A DNA stretch of 64,000 nt. Origin: Ureibacillus massiliensis 4400831 = CIP 108448 = CCUG 49529. GTDB lineage: Bacteria; Bacillota; Bacilli; Bacillales_A; Planococcaceae. Below, piece by piece: positions 53,808 to 63,491 of this stretch; the stretch's first letter is position 1, and each line of letters begins with the position of its first letter. The stretch spans positions 43,150-107,149 of the forward strand of contig NZ_JPVQ01000008.1 in the NCBI RefSeq assembly GCF_000772965.1, in the 5' to 3' direction. Below the pieces are notes generated by a model. The model did not search any database and was not told the origin of the DNA. It worked only from the letters and a program-made list of their open reading frames with translations. The translations under genes and the position numbers were made by a program.

Positions 53808-54008
53808 ATGAAAAAGAAAAAACAGAGAAGAGAAAAATATAAAGAAATTGAATCAGAGGGTTATTTCGCATGCATAGCGGGTTATACGAGTAGTGGATTT
53901 GAGTATGGAGTAACGCATGAAAAGTTAGAAGAAATGCTGGAAGTTGATGATCAATATTATGAATCTAAAAGTGACAAAATAATAAAAAAATCAGATTTCC
54001 CCTTCTAA
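53808..54008 (+). CDS. Small protein of unknown function upstream of the Wadjet operon
   Basis: A 66-residue basic-then-acidic protein (MKKKKQRREKYKEIE...; GYFACIAGYTSSGFEYGVTHEKLEEML). AAGGAAG precedes the ATG. It ends 69 bases before jetD and is not part of known Wadjet sets; it is probably an unrelated host gene. Confidence 0.6.
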   Translation: MKKKKQRREKYKEIESEGYFACIAGYTSSGFEYGVTHEKLEEMLEVDDQYYESKSDKIIKKSDFPF

Positions 54009-54077
54009 GAGCTTAAATCTATGGGAAAATAGTTAATAGAATATAATCAATAGAAACTACTATGTAAAGGGGGAGTT

Positions 54078-55109
54078 ATGATGGAACTAATAGATCACTT
54101 GTTTACTTTTTCAAAAACTTATATCACACTAGACGAACTAGAAAAAATGGACTCAACATATCAAACTTATGAACAGTTTTCGTTAAAAATTCTCGAGTTA
54201 GAAGAACAAGGACTACTACAAGCGGTTAAAAGTTCTGGAAGGAATGGAAAAACGCCTTCACTTGCTTATAAATATCGCATTTACTATTCAAAACTGAAAA
54301 AAGATTCACAGGGGGAAATTGAAAAATTCAGTCTTTTCATCCATCCAGCAATAAAACTGGATGCTTACTTAAGTGCTTTACCTCAAAAGTGGCAAGAGGA
54401 CAAGCTTTACATAGAAAAAATTAATTCTTACTTACAAAAGCATGGTTTCCCAGAAGATGAAGTTCCCGCTCCTGAACGTAGTCTCGCACTTGTAGGTGAT
54501 GAAAAATGGATTCAAGAAAACAATGGACAAAAACTACTTGAAAGTATAAAAATATGGGATCAATTGAGGATTATCCCTGTACATGATCCATTAAGCTTTG
54601 CAATAAATCCTCTTCACATAAATAACAGTACTCAGTATCATCTCATCGTAGAAAATAAAACAACATTTGATGGACTAATTGGAAAAATAACAGATACTCA
54701 ATTTACAACATTGATCTATGGACAAGGATATAAAATTACAAAAAGTATTGAACATTTCAAAAAACAAATACCTATTCCCACTGCAAAACATGTATTCTAC
54801 TATTTTGGTGATGTAGACTGGGAAGGAATTAAGATTTGGCATTTGCTTACTCAAAAAATCGATGCTATTCCAGCACTTTATTTTTACCAATCTATATTAA
54901 AGAAGCAACCAATCCCAATTAAAACGAAACAGACAAAAAACGATGCTGCTAATGAGCAATTTTTATCTTATTTCAACGAACACGAAAAAAGTGAACTTCT
55001 AAAAATTTTAACCAATGATACCTACTATCCTCAAGAAATGCTATCATCAAACGAATTAAAACAGATCTGGAGTGAATCGGATTGGACCAGTCTTTTATCG
55101 AAACAATAG
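54078..55109 (+). CDS. jetD: Wadjet nuclease subunit JetD
   Basis: A 343-residue protein. N-terminal winged-helix-like part; C-terminal Toprim-like DUF2220 domain with the catalytic Glu in VENKTTF (191-197) and the metal-binding GDVDWEG (244-250, Asp245 and Asp247). JetD is the topoisomerase VI-like nuclease that cuts the DNA extruded by the JetABC motor. AAAGGGGGAG directly precedes ATGATG; the second ATG (54081) has the better spacing. First gene of the operon and overlaps jetA by 28 bases. Confidence 0.88.
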   Translation: MMELIDHLFTFSKTYITLDELEKMDSTYQTYEQFSLKILELEEQGLLQAVKSSGRNGKTPSLAYKYRIYYSKLKKDSQGEIEKFSLFIHPAIKLDAYLSALPQKWQEDKLYIEKINSYLQKHGFPEDEVPAPERSLALVGDEKWIQENNGQKLLESIKIWDQLRIIPVHDPLSFAINPLHINNSTQYHLIVENKTTFDGLIGKITDTQFTTLIYGQGYKITKSIEHFKKQIPIPTAKHVFYYFGDVDWEGIKIWHLLTQKIDAIPALYFYQSILKKQPIPIKTKQTKNDAANEQFLSYFNEHEKSELLKILTNDTYYPQEMLSSNELKQIWSESDWTSLLSKQ

Positions 55110-56590
55110 CTAAAGATTATAAAGAACGTGTTAAAAGAGTCTTTCTTTTTGAGCCCTTACAAGAATTAGGAAGAAAAAATCGAACTGATAAAAAGGGTAA
55201 AGAAATCGATATGAAAAGTCTCGGTTTGTTTACACTACTGTTTTTCTTTGAAATGAAATTGATGAGAGAAAAAAAGAGTGGAATTTCTGAGCTTATACAA
55301 TTTTTGCAGAAATTCACTAATGGTACATATGATTTAGATGAAAAGCAACTGGAAGAGATTGCCCGAATCATACTTAGTACGTTTCGACCAGGTACAGGAA
55401 AGAAGAAAATACAATCTTTTTTCAATTGGGAAACTCAACAAGATGATCAAATAGATTATTCATATATAAAAGCAACAGATTTTGATGTTAAGAATAATCG
55501 ACAATACTATACCCTTGATGATGATGGGTTAGAGCTCGTATTTGCAACAAAAGAGTATTTTCAAGAGTTTCAGCTGTCTATTCATCAGCTAATGCTACGA
55601 AAATTACTTGAAAAAGGGGAATTTGTTGGAGCTTTAAGACAAATTAACGAAATGAGAATGGATGTCGAAACAATCCATGAGCGAATGGTGAAACTCGAAC
55701 ATGAGATTAAAAGAAGTATTGTGTCGATTGAAACGCAAAAGCGTTTTATGGAAGTCATTGAAGATCGTAATTTTCGTCTTAGTTTAGAAAATGAAGAATT
55801 TCAAGAACTACAGCAATTTGTTTCAGAAACAAGAAACAATTACTATTATCAACCTAACCCTGAAAAAGAAAAAGAAGCATATGAGTTGTTGTTACAAATT
55901 GAAAAAGAGTTAAGTATCGTACATAGTCAGCATCGTGATTTACTAAATCAAAGCTTTGTATTAAAAAAACATGCGTTAGAGGCGGCAGAGGAATCGCTAT
56001 ACTATATTGGTGTGGATACGTTTAATATAGACCAAGATATTGTGTCAAAAATTATAAGTACTCCATTACCACTTGAATCAATGAAAGGCGTACTAGCACC
56101 ATTTTTAACAATCGAAAAGATCGAAACATGGTCATTACTTTCCATATTCGCACCACAATCCTGGTCAGAAGATGACCAAAGTAGTAACAATGCAGTATTT
56201 GACACGATAGATGAAGAAGAAGCTAATGCAAAATACGTAAATATAAAAAGAAAGCTTTATGCTGACATGATGAACAATATGGTGGAAATATTTGAAGGAA
56301 AAACTGAATGGTTACTTTCTGAATGGATTGACCAGTTACAAACCAGACAACATCCTTGGCTAAATAACCGTGCTTTCTACGATTTTATTATTCTCTGTCA
56401 TCAGAGGAGTCCTCTCTTCCAAGAGAAGGAAAGCGAAGAAGAAAGTGCGCTACACCTTTTAAGTAACGCCTTAGAATTATTAAATAACAAAATAGTAGTC
56501 ATTGAAGAAATTCAAGAGATTATTAAAGTGAATGAACGGTTTGAAATTCAAAATATGACTTTTTATCTAAAGGAAAATTCACATACATAA
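55082..56590 (+). CDS. jetA: Wadjet kleisin-like subunit JetA (DUF5716)
   Basis: A 502-residue, mostly helical protein with a long central coiled coil. In Wadjet the JetA subunit is the kleisin that bridges the JetC heads. The DUF5716 type marks the type II branch. TTG start with GGAG ten bases upstream inside jetD. Confidence 0.85.
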   Translation: MDQSFIETIAKDYKERVKRVFLFEPLQELGRKNRTDKKGKEIDMKSLGLFTLLFFFEMKLMREKKSGISELIQFLQKFTNGTYDLDEKQLEEIARIILSTFRPGTGKKKIQSFFNWETQQDDQIDYSYIKATDFDVKNNRQYYTLDDDGLELVFATKEYFQEFQLSIHQLMLRKLLEKGEFVGALRQINEMRMDVETIHERMVKLEHEIKRSIVSIETQKRFMEVIEDRNFRLSLENEEFQELQQFVSETRNNYYYQPNPEKEKEAYELLLQIEKELSIVHSQHRDLLNQSFVLKKHALEAAEESLYYIGVDTFNIDQDIVSKIISTPLPLESMKGVLAPFLTIEKIETWSLLSIFAPQSWSEDDQSSNNAVFDTIDEEEANAKYVNIKRKLYADMMNNMVEIFEGKTEWLLSEWIDQLQTRQHPWLNNRAFYDFIILCHQRSPLFQEKESEEESALHLLSNALELLNNKIVVIEEIQEIIKVNERFEIQNMTFYLKENSHT

Positions 56591-56605
56591 GGGGGAAATA
56601 ACGAG

Positions 56606-57340
56606 TTGCGATATGAACAAGACCAAGTTTTAAAGGCATTTTCATTATATTCCGAGCTTGCTCAAAAAGGAGTCGCTTCAGGTGACCTTGCTCGAGCTTA
56701 CAAAGTAGAAGAAGCGATTAGATCACTTACTGACCATTTTGTTGAAATGAATGATGCAGTCTGTCTTTCTGTTGGACAAGAGTTATACCTTGTTCCGAAA
56801 ACGAAACTATCTCCATTTCATGTGACCAATGAACAACTTAAAAAAATGCATCTAGGCACAAAGGCGACGAATGTCGATCTATACCTATTGTATTTTTGTT
56901 CAATTGTCCTAATTGGATGTTTTTATGATAGCTATCAATCAATAGAGCCAACGTTAAACTTCATTACCCTAGATGAATGGTTAAATGAAGTAAATAATCG
57001 TATCGATAGCTTGAAAGAACATGATGTAGAGAAATTGGAACAACTTGAAAAAGAGTTTTCATATCGATGGACAGCGATTATTGAAAAATGGGATGCATTA
57101 GATGATGTTAAAGAAACAGCGAATAAACAATCAGGTAATACGCTAAGTCGTTTAAGTTTCTTAGATACTGTTCGCAGATTTTTAATCACCTATCAGATTG
57201 TCGAAAATATTGGGAATGGGGAAATCACCATTACTGAAAAAACAAAAGTTATTGTAGGAAGATATTTTATGGAACGTGAATTTAATAGAGGAATACTAGA
57301 ATTTTTATATGCTTTTGAAGAAGAACAAAAAAGTGATTAA
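56606..57340 (+). CDS. jetB: Wadjet KITE-like subunit JetB (DUF6063)
   Basis: A 244-residue protein of tandem winged-helix (KITE) type, by position and length; DUF6063 in type II systems. TTG start after AAGGGGG. JetB binds the kleisin and DNA in the JetABC complex. Confidence 0.82.
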   Translation: MRYEQDQVLKAFSLYSELAQKGVASGDLARAYKVEEAIRSLTDHFVEMNDAVCLSVGQELYLVPKTKLSPFHVTNEQLKKMHLGTKATNVDLYLLYFCSIVLIGCFYDSYQSIEPTLNFITLDEWLNEVNNRIDSLKEHDVEKLEQLEKEFSYRWTAIIEKWDALDDVKETANKQSGNTLSRLSFLDTVRRFLITYQIVENIGNGEITITEKTKVIVGRYFMEREFNRGILEFLYAFEEEQKSD

Positions 57341-57413
57341 CATTTAAAGTCTATGATGAGGGTAAAGACTGATTTTATTTTCAAAAAAGATTAATTAGAA
57401 AGGAGTAAAAGAC

Positions 57414-60400
57414 ATGCCAGCTATTAGCAAAATCCGTTTAACAAATGTTGTATATGAACAAGGGCAAAAAAGATACCACGATGAAATATTTCTATTTGAT
57501 GGTCATAATGGAGCCGTCTTATTAGAAAATGGCGGTGGAAAAACGGTATTTATCCAAACAGTATTACAGGCCATTATTCCACATACAGACATTGCAGAAC
57601 GCAAAGTGAAAGATACACTGAATTTAGATGAAGGAGCAGCACATATTGCAATTGAGTGGCTCTTGAATGAAAAGCCACGGCGTTATGTTGTAACGGCTGT
57701 AACCCTTTATAGGAAATTAAATGGAATTGAATCCCTTCGATATGTTTACGAATATGGAGAAAATGATGCTCATTCAATTGATTTAATCCCCTTTACACAG
57801 CCTGAAGGAAATGGTAAGCGCCCAAGTAGTCGTGGTGAAATGTCGGATTATTACTCCTACATGACCAGTCAATATAGTACAAAAGCAAAAACATTTTCCC
57901 AATCCATTAAATCATTTCGAGAATTTATCGAAAACAACTATCACATTATTGGAAATGAATGGGAAAGTATTGTGCAAATAAACGGATCAGAAGGCGGCAT
58001 TGAAGAATTCTTTGAAAATTGTAAGAAAACAAATGAGTTAATCGACCGTTTGTTAATTCCTTCAGTTGAAAAAGGAATTGCAGGATATAAAAAAGATACA
58101 TTTGCAGATATGTTTGAAAACCATCGTGAACAATTTAAAAAATATAAAGAATTAAAAGAAAAAATTCAAGAAAATAAACTCCTTCAACAAGAACTTGCTA
58201 TCTATGTTGAACAATTTAAAAAAGTGGATGATAAAGAAGTAACTTATCTTCAGGCAAGAAAATCAGCAAAAGGTTACTATCAGTTGCTTTTAGAAGAACT
58301 TCATCAAGTGGAACAACAGCTACTACAATTAGAACAGTCTTTTCAAGAATGGCAAACTGAACAACAACGTCTGGAGCAAAAAAGGACTTCCTTACACATT
58401 CATAAAGAGAATGAAACTTTAAACAACCTGCAAAAAGAACAAAATAACATTCAAAAGTTAGTGGACCAACTTGAATTAAAACGAAATAACAGTCAACAAG
58501 AATACTATTCATTGAGATTGGCACAAATAAATATAGAACTGAAAAATGAATTAGAAAATCTACAATTTGTTGAAAAAGAATTAGAAACATTAGACCAGGA
58601 CGAAACGGTTGAGCAACTTCATTTAAAACTTGATGATATCAATGGTCAACTTCATTATTTATTTTTAGAACTAAAAGAAAAATTCGAAAAACAAATAAAG
58701 AATACAACTTTATCGAAAAAACAAAATGAAGAACTGCGAGATAAGGTTCAAGAAAAAATAAACACTATATCAAGCGAAATACAAAATATTCGTTCGAAAC
58801 AAGTTCAGGCAAAGACGAAAGTGGAAGAAAAATCGAATCAGATGAAATTCATAAAGTTACAACTAGTATCTCATGAGGAAGAGTCGATAGAAGAATTACT
58901 TTCGAAATGGATTGACGAACAAAATCAGTTAGATGAAGAAAAAATCACATTACATCAACAAATAAAGCAGCTGAATATTGAACGACAAGAAAAGGAACTA
59001 CAAGTTAAATCAAAGAATGGTGAAATTCATGATAAACAAATGGAACAAACGAAGAAAATAGAACAGAAACTTCAGTTTGATCAGGCTCATGAACGTATAA
59101 TCAAACAGCTTGCCGAAACATTACATCAATGGAGTTTTTTACAATCGGTTTACGAGAAAAAATCCTCCATTCAACAACAAATTGAAGAGCGCCTTGCAAT
59201 CCTTCAGGGAAAAAAGGAAGAATCCTTAATAAAGGAACGCATTGCAAAACGATATGTAGATGATTATGTTAACCAAGAAAACTTCTTTGCAGATCCTTAT
59301 GTTGAAAAACAAATCCACCAATGGAATCAATTTAGCTATTTGAAAACAGGAATCAGTTATATACAATCCGTTGAAATAGATGCATCCAACATTGACTATC
59401 CATTTTGGGCAACGTCATTAATAACTACAGAACATGAAAAAGAAGCATTAATCGAAAAGCTCCAATCAGTCCAACACCATTTAACATATCCAATTTTTGT
59501 TCTAACGGTCCATGATGCAGCTAGGTATGCTAAAGGTGAGCCGTCGTTAAATGAAGTAGTTGAACCTACTATATGGAGAAACAATTTTAATGAACATATT
59601 TTTAATGAATGGAAAGCAACCATTTCTCAAAATGCGGAAGAAAAAACGATGGAACGTGTAGAAATTGAAAAAACCATCCAACTTTGGGAACAAACAAAAC
59701 AGTCCTTCCACCAATTCATAAACGAATTTCCAATTGAACAATACAATGAATTAAACTTTGAAATTACGGGTTTGTCTCATGAATTGGAAAACTTACAATT
59801 AGAAAATCAAAAACTGGATGATCGAATTCATGAGATAAAAAGAGATCTAGACATTAAAGAACAACAGCTAAGTGGTGTGAAAGAAAGATTCCAAAATTTA
59901 CAAGAAAAACGGATACCTCTCGCTAACGATTTTATTCGTTTGAAAAAGGAAGTACAACAGCAAGAATCTCAAATTGTTCTTTATGAAAACCACTTAAAAG
60001 AGCAAGAACGAATAGAGGGTCAATTGAAAGTTCAACTTCAGGAAGTGTTGGATGACATTTTGAAGGATCGAGATGACCTATCATCTTTAAAGTATCAATT
60101 AAAGTTCGAAGTAGAAATAAATGAGATATATGAAGCAGTGAAATCTACTCGACCAATCAATTCCACAGCGAATATGAATACTTTAAAAGAGCTGAGAACA
60201 AATACCCTTGACCAATTAAAACAAGTACAAAAAACAAGGGGCGAATGGGAAGCGAGAAGAGAAAGTAGTAAAAAACGGATAAATGATTTAGAAGATACGA
60301 AAAAAAATCTCCTCATGGAATTTGATAACTTTGATGAAAAACTTGTATTTCCTGTAAACGGTAAAGAAAAAATCTATTCATTACAACGTACGATTCGAGA

Positions 60401-61826
60401 ATTAGAAAGAGACTTAAATGAAGAGAAAGATCATTTACAAAATAAGCATACTGAATGTGCTGTTCAAGAAAGTAAAATAAAACAACTCATTCAACAGTAT
60501 GAAAGTACATTTTCTAGTGAAGAACTGATTTCTTTTGAGGAGGACATAAATACTGTCGAGGCTATTCTTGATGCTGAACAAACTCAGTTAACAAAACGGC
60601 ATCTTTATTTACAGCAACAACAACAAAATGCAGAGCAAGTTGAACGAAATTGTAAAAAAGCACAACTTATTTTTGAGAAAAATGAGAAGTTACACAAATT
60701 AAATGATCCTCACTTAAATGCTGGTCAATTGACGGATGAGGAAATTCAAGCATTTAGCTACAGCCGTATTTCAATCATTGAAAAGGTCATACGTGGACTC
60801 GATGATAACAAACAACAAGTTGACAATGAGTATAACTATTTAGGAAAAGCAAAAGAGCAATTCAAAAAGTTTTGCCATGAATTAACAGATCCTAAAATGC
60901 GGAAAATAGCACTGGATGGCATAGATACAAAATCAACCTATTCAGAGGTTTTAAATCATCATCAATTGTTAGAAGAACAGATTGATCGTACGAATCAATT
61001 CGCAGAAACTTCAATTCGTGGGTATGATGAAGAACAACAACGTGTGATGATGTATATTCACCTTCATTTAAGAAAAGTAAGAGAAGATTTATTGGAAATT
61101 CCGAGAAGAACTCGTGTCAAAGTAGGAGACGAATGGCGTACTATTTACAAAGTCGAAGTACCTGATTGGGATGAAGATGAAGGAAAAGAGAGAATTCGAG
61201 AATACATCAACTGGATTTTATCGAAAATCGAACAAAGACAATATATGGATGAAAATGGAATAGAAGATCCAATAAAAATTCGCCAGTTTTTAGAAAAATC
61301 ATTACAGACAGTTCCATTGCTTCGAGAAGTAATTGGAAATCAAACCATCAAGGTTAAATGTCTAAAGGTAGAAAGTGATAACTATATTTCGAAAAACTAC
61401 TACTCATGGGAACAATCCAATCAATGGTCAGGAGGAGAAAAATGGAGTAAAAATATGGCGTTATTTTTAGGGATTTTGAATTTCATTGCAGAAAAAAGCC
61501 AGCATATTCAATCCAATGCGAAACGTCATCGTACGGTCATATTAGACAATCCATTTGGTAAAGCATCAAGTGATCATGTATTAAGCCCAGTGTTTTTCAT
61601 CGCAGAACAGCTAGGATTCCAAGTCATCGCATTAACAGCACATGCAGAAGGGAAGTTCTTGGCAGATTACTTCCCAATTATTTATAGCTGTCGGTTACGT
61701 CATTTAGCTGGCTCTTCCAAACAAGTGATGACAAAAGAAAAACAAATCCAAACAGCCTTCTTCCAAGATCACGCACCAGAAAGTTTAGAGCGACTAGGAG
61801 AACGTGAACAAATGTCCCTGTTTTAA
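57414..61826 (+). CDS. jetC: Wadjet SMC-like motor JetC
   Basis: A 1470-residue SMC/MukB-like ATPase. Walker A ENGGGKT is at 38-44, then two long coiled coils rich in Gln, Glu and Lys around a hinge, then the ABC signature WSGGEKW (about 1338-1344) and Walker B TVILDNPFG (about 1373-1381). JetC extrudes DNA loops in an ATP-dependent way and, with JetD, cleaves small circular DNA such as plasmids. Intact frame. AAAGGAG before the ATG; a terminator follows at once. Confidence 0.93.
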   Translation: MPAISKIRLTNVVYEQGQKRYHDEIFLFDGHNGAVLLENGGGKTVFIQTVLQAIIPHTDIAERKVKDTLNLDEGAAHIAIEWLLNEKPRRYVVTAVTLYRKLNGIESLRYVYEYGENDAHSIDLIPFTQPEGNGKRPSSRGEMSDYYSYMTSQYSTKAKTFSQSIKSFREFIENNYHIIGNEWESIVQINGSEGGIEEFFENCKKTNELIDRLLIPSVEKGIAGYKKDTFADMFENHREQFKKYKELKEKIQENKLLQQELAIYVEQFKKVDDKEVTYLQARKSAKGYYQLLLEELHQVEQQLLQLEQSFQEWQTEQQRLEQKRTSLHIHKENETLNNLQKEQNNIQKLVDQLELKRNNSQQEYYSLRLAQINIELKNELENLQFVEKELETLDQDETVEQLHLKLDDINGQLHYLFLELKEKFEKQIKNTTLSKKQNEELRDKVQEKINTISSEIQNIRSKQVQAKTKVEEKSNQMKFIKLQLVSHEEESIEELLSKWIDEQNQLDEEKITLHQQIKQLNIERQEKELQVKSKNGEIHDKQMEQTKKIEQKLQFDQAHERIIKQLAETLHQWSFLQSVYEKKSSIQQQIEERLAILQGKKEESLIKERIAKRYVDDYVNQENFFADPYVEKQIHQWNQFSYLKTGISYIQSVEIDASNIDYPFWATSLITTEHEKEALIEKLQSVQHHLTYPIFVLTVHDAARYAKGEPSLNEVVEPTIWRNNFNEHIFNEWKATISQNAEEKTMERVEIEKTIQLWEQTKQSFHQFINEFPIEQYNELNFEITGLSHELENLQLENQKLDDRIHEIKRDLDIKEQQLSGVKERFQNLQEKRIPLANDFIRLKKEVQQQESQIVLYENHLKEQERIEGQLKVQLQEVLDDILKDRDDLSSLKYQLKFEVEINEIYEAVKSTRPINSTANMNTLKELRTNTLDQLKQVQKTRGEWEARRESSKKRINDLEDTKKNLLMEFDNFDEKLVFPVNGKEKIYSLQRTIRELERDLNEEKDHLQNKHTECAVQESKIKQLIQQYESTFSSEELISFEEDINTVEAILDAEQTQLTKRHLYLQQQQQNAEQVERNCKKAQLIFEKNEKLHKLNDPHLNAGQLTDEEIQAFSYSRISIIEKVIRGLDDNKQQVDNEYNYLGKAKEQFKKFCHELTDPKMRKIALDGIDTKSTYSEVLNHHQLLEEQIDRTNQFAETSIRGYDEEQQRVMMYIHLHLRKVREDLLEIPRRTRVKVGDEWRTIYKVEVPDWDEDEGKERIREYINWILSKIEQRQYMDENGIEDPIKIRQFLEKSLQTVPLLREVIGNQTIKVKCLKVESDNYISKNYYSWEQSNQWSGGEKWSKNMALFLGILNFIAEKSQHIQSNAKRHRTVILDNPFGKASSDHVLSPVFFIAEQLGFQVIALTAHAEGKFLADYFPIIYSCRLRHLAGSSKQVMTKEKQIQTAFFQDHAPESLERLGEREQMSLF

Positions 61827-61839
61827 GTAGAAAGAAAAT

Positions 61840-61878
61840 AACCCATCAGAGTTACTGACTCAAGGATGGGTTATTTTT
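61840..61878 (+). terminator. Dispersed AACCCATC-type hairpin, copy 5, terminator of the Wadjet operon
   Basis: AACCCATC...GATGGGTT then ATTTTTCATTTTTT, 14 bases after the jetC stop. No toxin frame remains on the minus strand here. The following 240 bases to the Fic gene are very AT-rich with no other feature. Confidence 0.75.
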
Positions 61879-62125
61879 CATTTTTTGACGAGAGTATTGG
61901 TAGAATCAATGGATATAATTTATTTTTCTCTAAGACTTATATAAATTTAAAGAACTCATAATAATTTTTTATAATGAAGGTATTTATTAAATTTCGTCGA
62001 ATTTAATGTTAAATAATTAAAAGAGTTAATTATAAATTTAAATATTTATATATTTTATTGGTTATAATTTATAATATAAAAATTATATTTAAAAAAACAG
62101 CATTTTTTATGAATAGAGGTGTCTT

Positions 62126-63346
62126 ATGTACGAGGTGTTATCCAAGCTTTATTATAAAGACTTAGAAAAGTATAGAACTGAGTATGAGAAAAGAATTAAT
62201 AGCTATGGAACATATAAACTTCCTTTTCAAATAAAACCTTATAACTATAACGAAGAGTATACTTGTTTTTATGTAAATCATCCTGAACTTGACTTGTTAC
62301 ATGAACAGATTTTAAAACAAAGTAGATTAATTCAGTCAATGATTGATAAATTACCAAGCATTGCTATTAATCAATACATTAAGTCTAAACTAGTAGATGA
62401 GTTGCTTAGTACAAATGAAATTGAAGGTGTTCGAAGTACAAAAGCAGAGATGGAAACAGTCATTGAAATTGTCGTCAAAAAGGATATACCAAAGAAGAGA
62501 GTAAGACATTTAAGTTTAACGAATACTTATTTTAACCTTTTATCAGAAGTGAAAACTGCTATTGAATCGATTGAGGAGATAAGAGATATTTATGATCGAT
62601 TAGTGAAAGAAGAAATAAAAAATGAAGATGAATTGGATGGAGAGCTATTTAGAAAGGAAGCGGTTGATGTAGTAACCTCCTCAGGTAAAACTGTACATAG
62701 AGGAGTTGCTCCTGAAACGTCTATTCAAAAACATTTAAAAAACCTAATAAGTTTTTTAAACAATGATAGTTTTCCAATGTTATATAAAATTGCTATTGCC
62801 CACTATTATTTTGGTTATATCCATCCCTTTTATGATGGGAACGGACGTACATCTAGATATATTAGTAGTATGTATCTAATAGATGAACTAGACAAATTAA
62901 CAGCCATAACCCTCTCTTACTCAACTAATAAATCGAAACAATTTTATTATGATGCATTTACTATAAGTAATGATCCTAAAAACAAGGGAGAGTTAACCTA
63001 TTTTTGTGAAGTGTTTTTCCAAATAATTCATAATGCCCAAAATGATATTTTGCAAGATTTATCAGAAAAAAAGGGGAAAATGGAAAGATTATTTGAACTA
63101 ATAAAAACTCTTGAAGGTCTTAATAACATTGAAAAGGATATTTTATTCGTTTTAGGACAACACTTCATCTTTGGGATAGAAGGAACAGCTATGTCTAAAA
63201 AAGAGTTAGAAAACGGGTTAGACTTAACGGATTATGTCATAAGAAAAGAACTAAAAGCACTAGAAAAAAAACAATATATTAAAATTGTGAAACAACGTCC
63301 TATTGAAGTGGCTATAAGTGGGGTGTTAGAGGACTATTTAAAATAA
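62126..63346 (+). CDS. Fic-domain AMP transferase-like protein
   Basis: A 406-residue protein with an N-terminal helical region, the Fic motif HPFYDGNGRTSR at 233-244 (catalytic His233) and a C-terminal winged-helix-like part (about 345-405). The inhibitory motif TNEIEG at 96-101 (Glu100) is of the (S/T)xxxE(G/N) type, so it is self-inhibited in cis. Fic proteins transfer AMP to Ser/Thr/Tyr of target proteins. No antitoxin gene is next to it, as expected for the self-inhibited class. Confidence 0.87.
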   Translation: MYEVLSKLYYKDLEKYRTEYEKRINSYGTYKLPFQIKPYNYNEEYTCFYVNHPELDLLHEQILKQSRLIQSMIDKLPSIAINQYIKSKLVDELLSTNEIEGVRSTKAEMETVIEIVVKKDIPKKRVRHLSLTNTYFNLLSEVKTAIESIEEIRDIYDRLVKEEIKNEDELDGELFRKEAVDVVTSSGKTVHRGVAPETSIQKHLKNLISFLNNDSFPMLYKIAIAHYYFGYIHPFYDGNGRTSRYISSMYLIDELDKLTAITLSYSTNKSKQFYYDAFTISNDPKNKGELTYFCEVFFQIIHNAQNDILQDLSEKKGKMERLFELIKTLEGLNNIEKDILFVLGQHFIFGIEGTAMSKKELENGLDLTDYVIRKELKALEKKQYIKIVKQRPIEVAISGVLEDYLK

Positions 63347-63491
63347 ATAATCATAGATATCTTTTAACCGGGTTAATTCCTGGTTTTTTTATTTTCTGAT
63401 GTTGTATATATTTGATAAGCTAAAACTGATCCACTTTTATATGAAAATAATCCTAACTTCATAGAGTTAGGAGCGTATAGAGGTGATTTCA

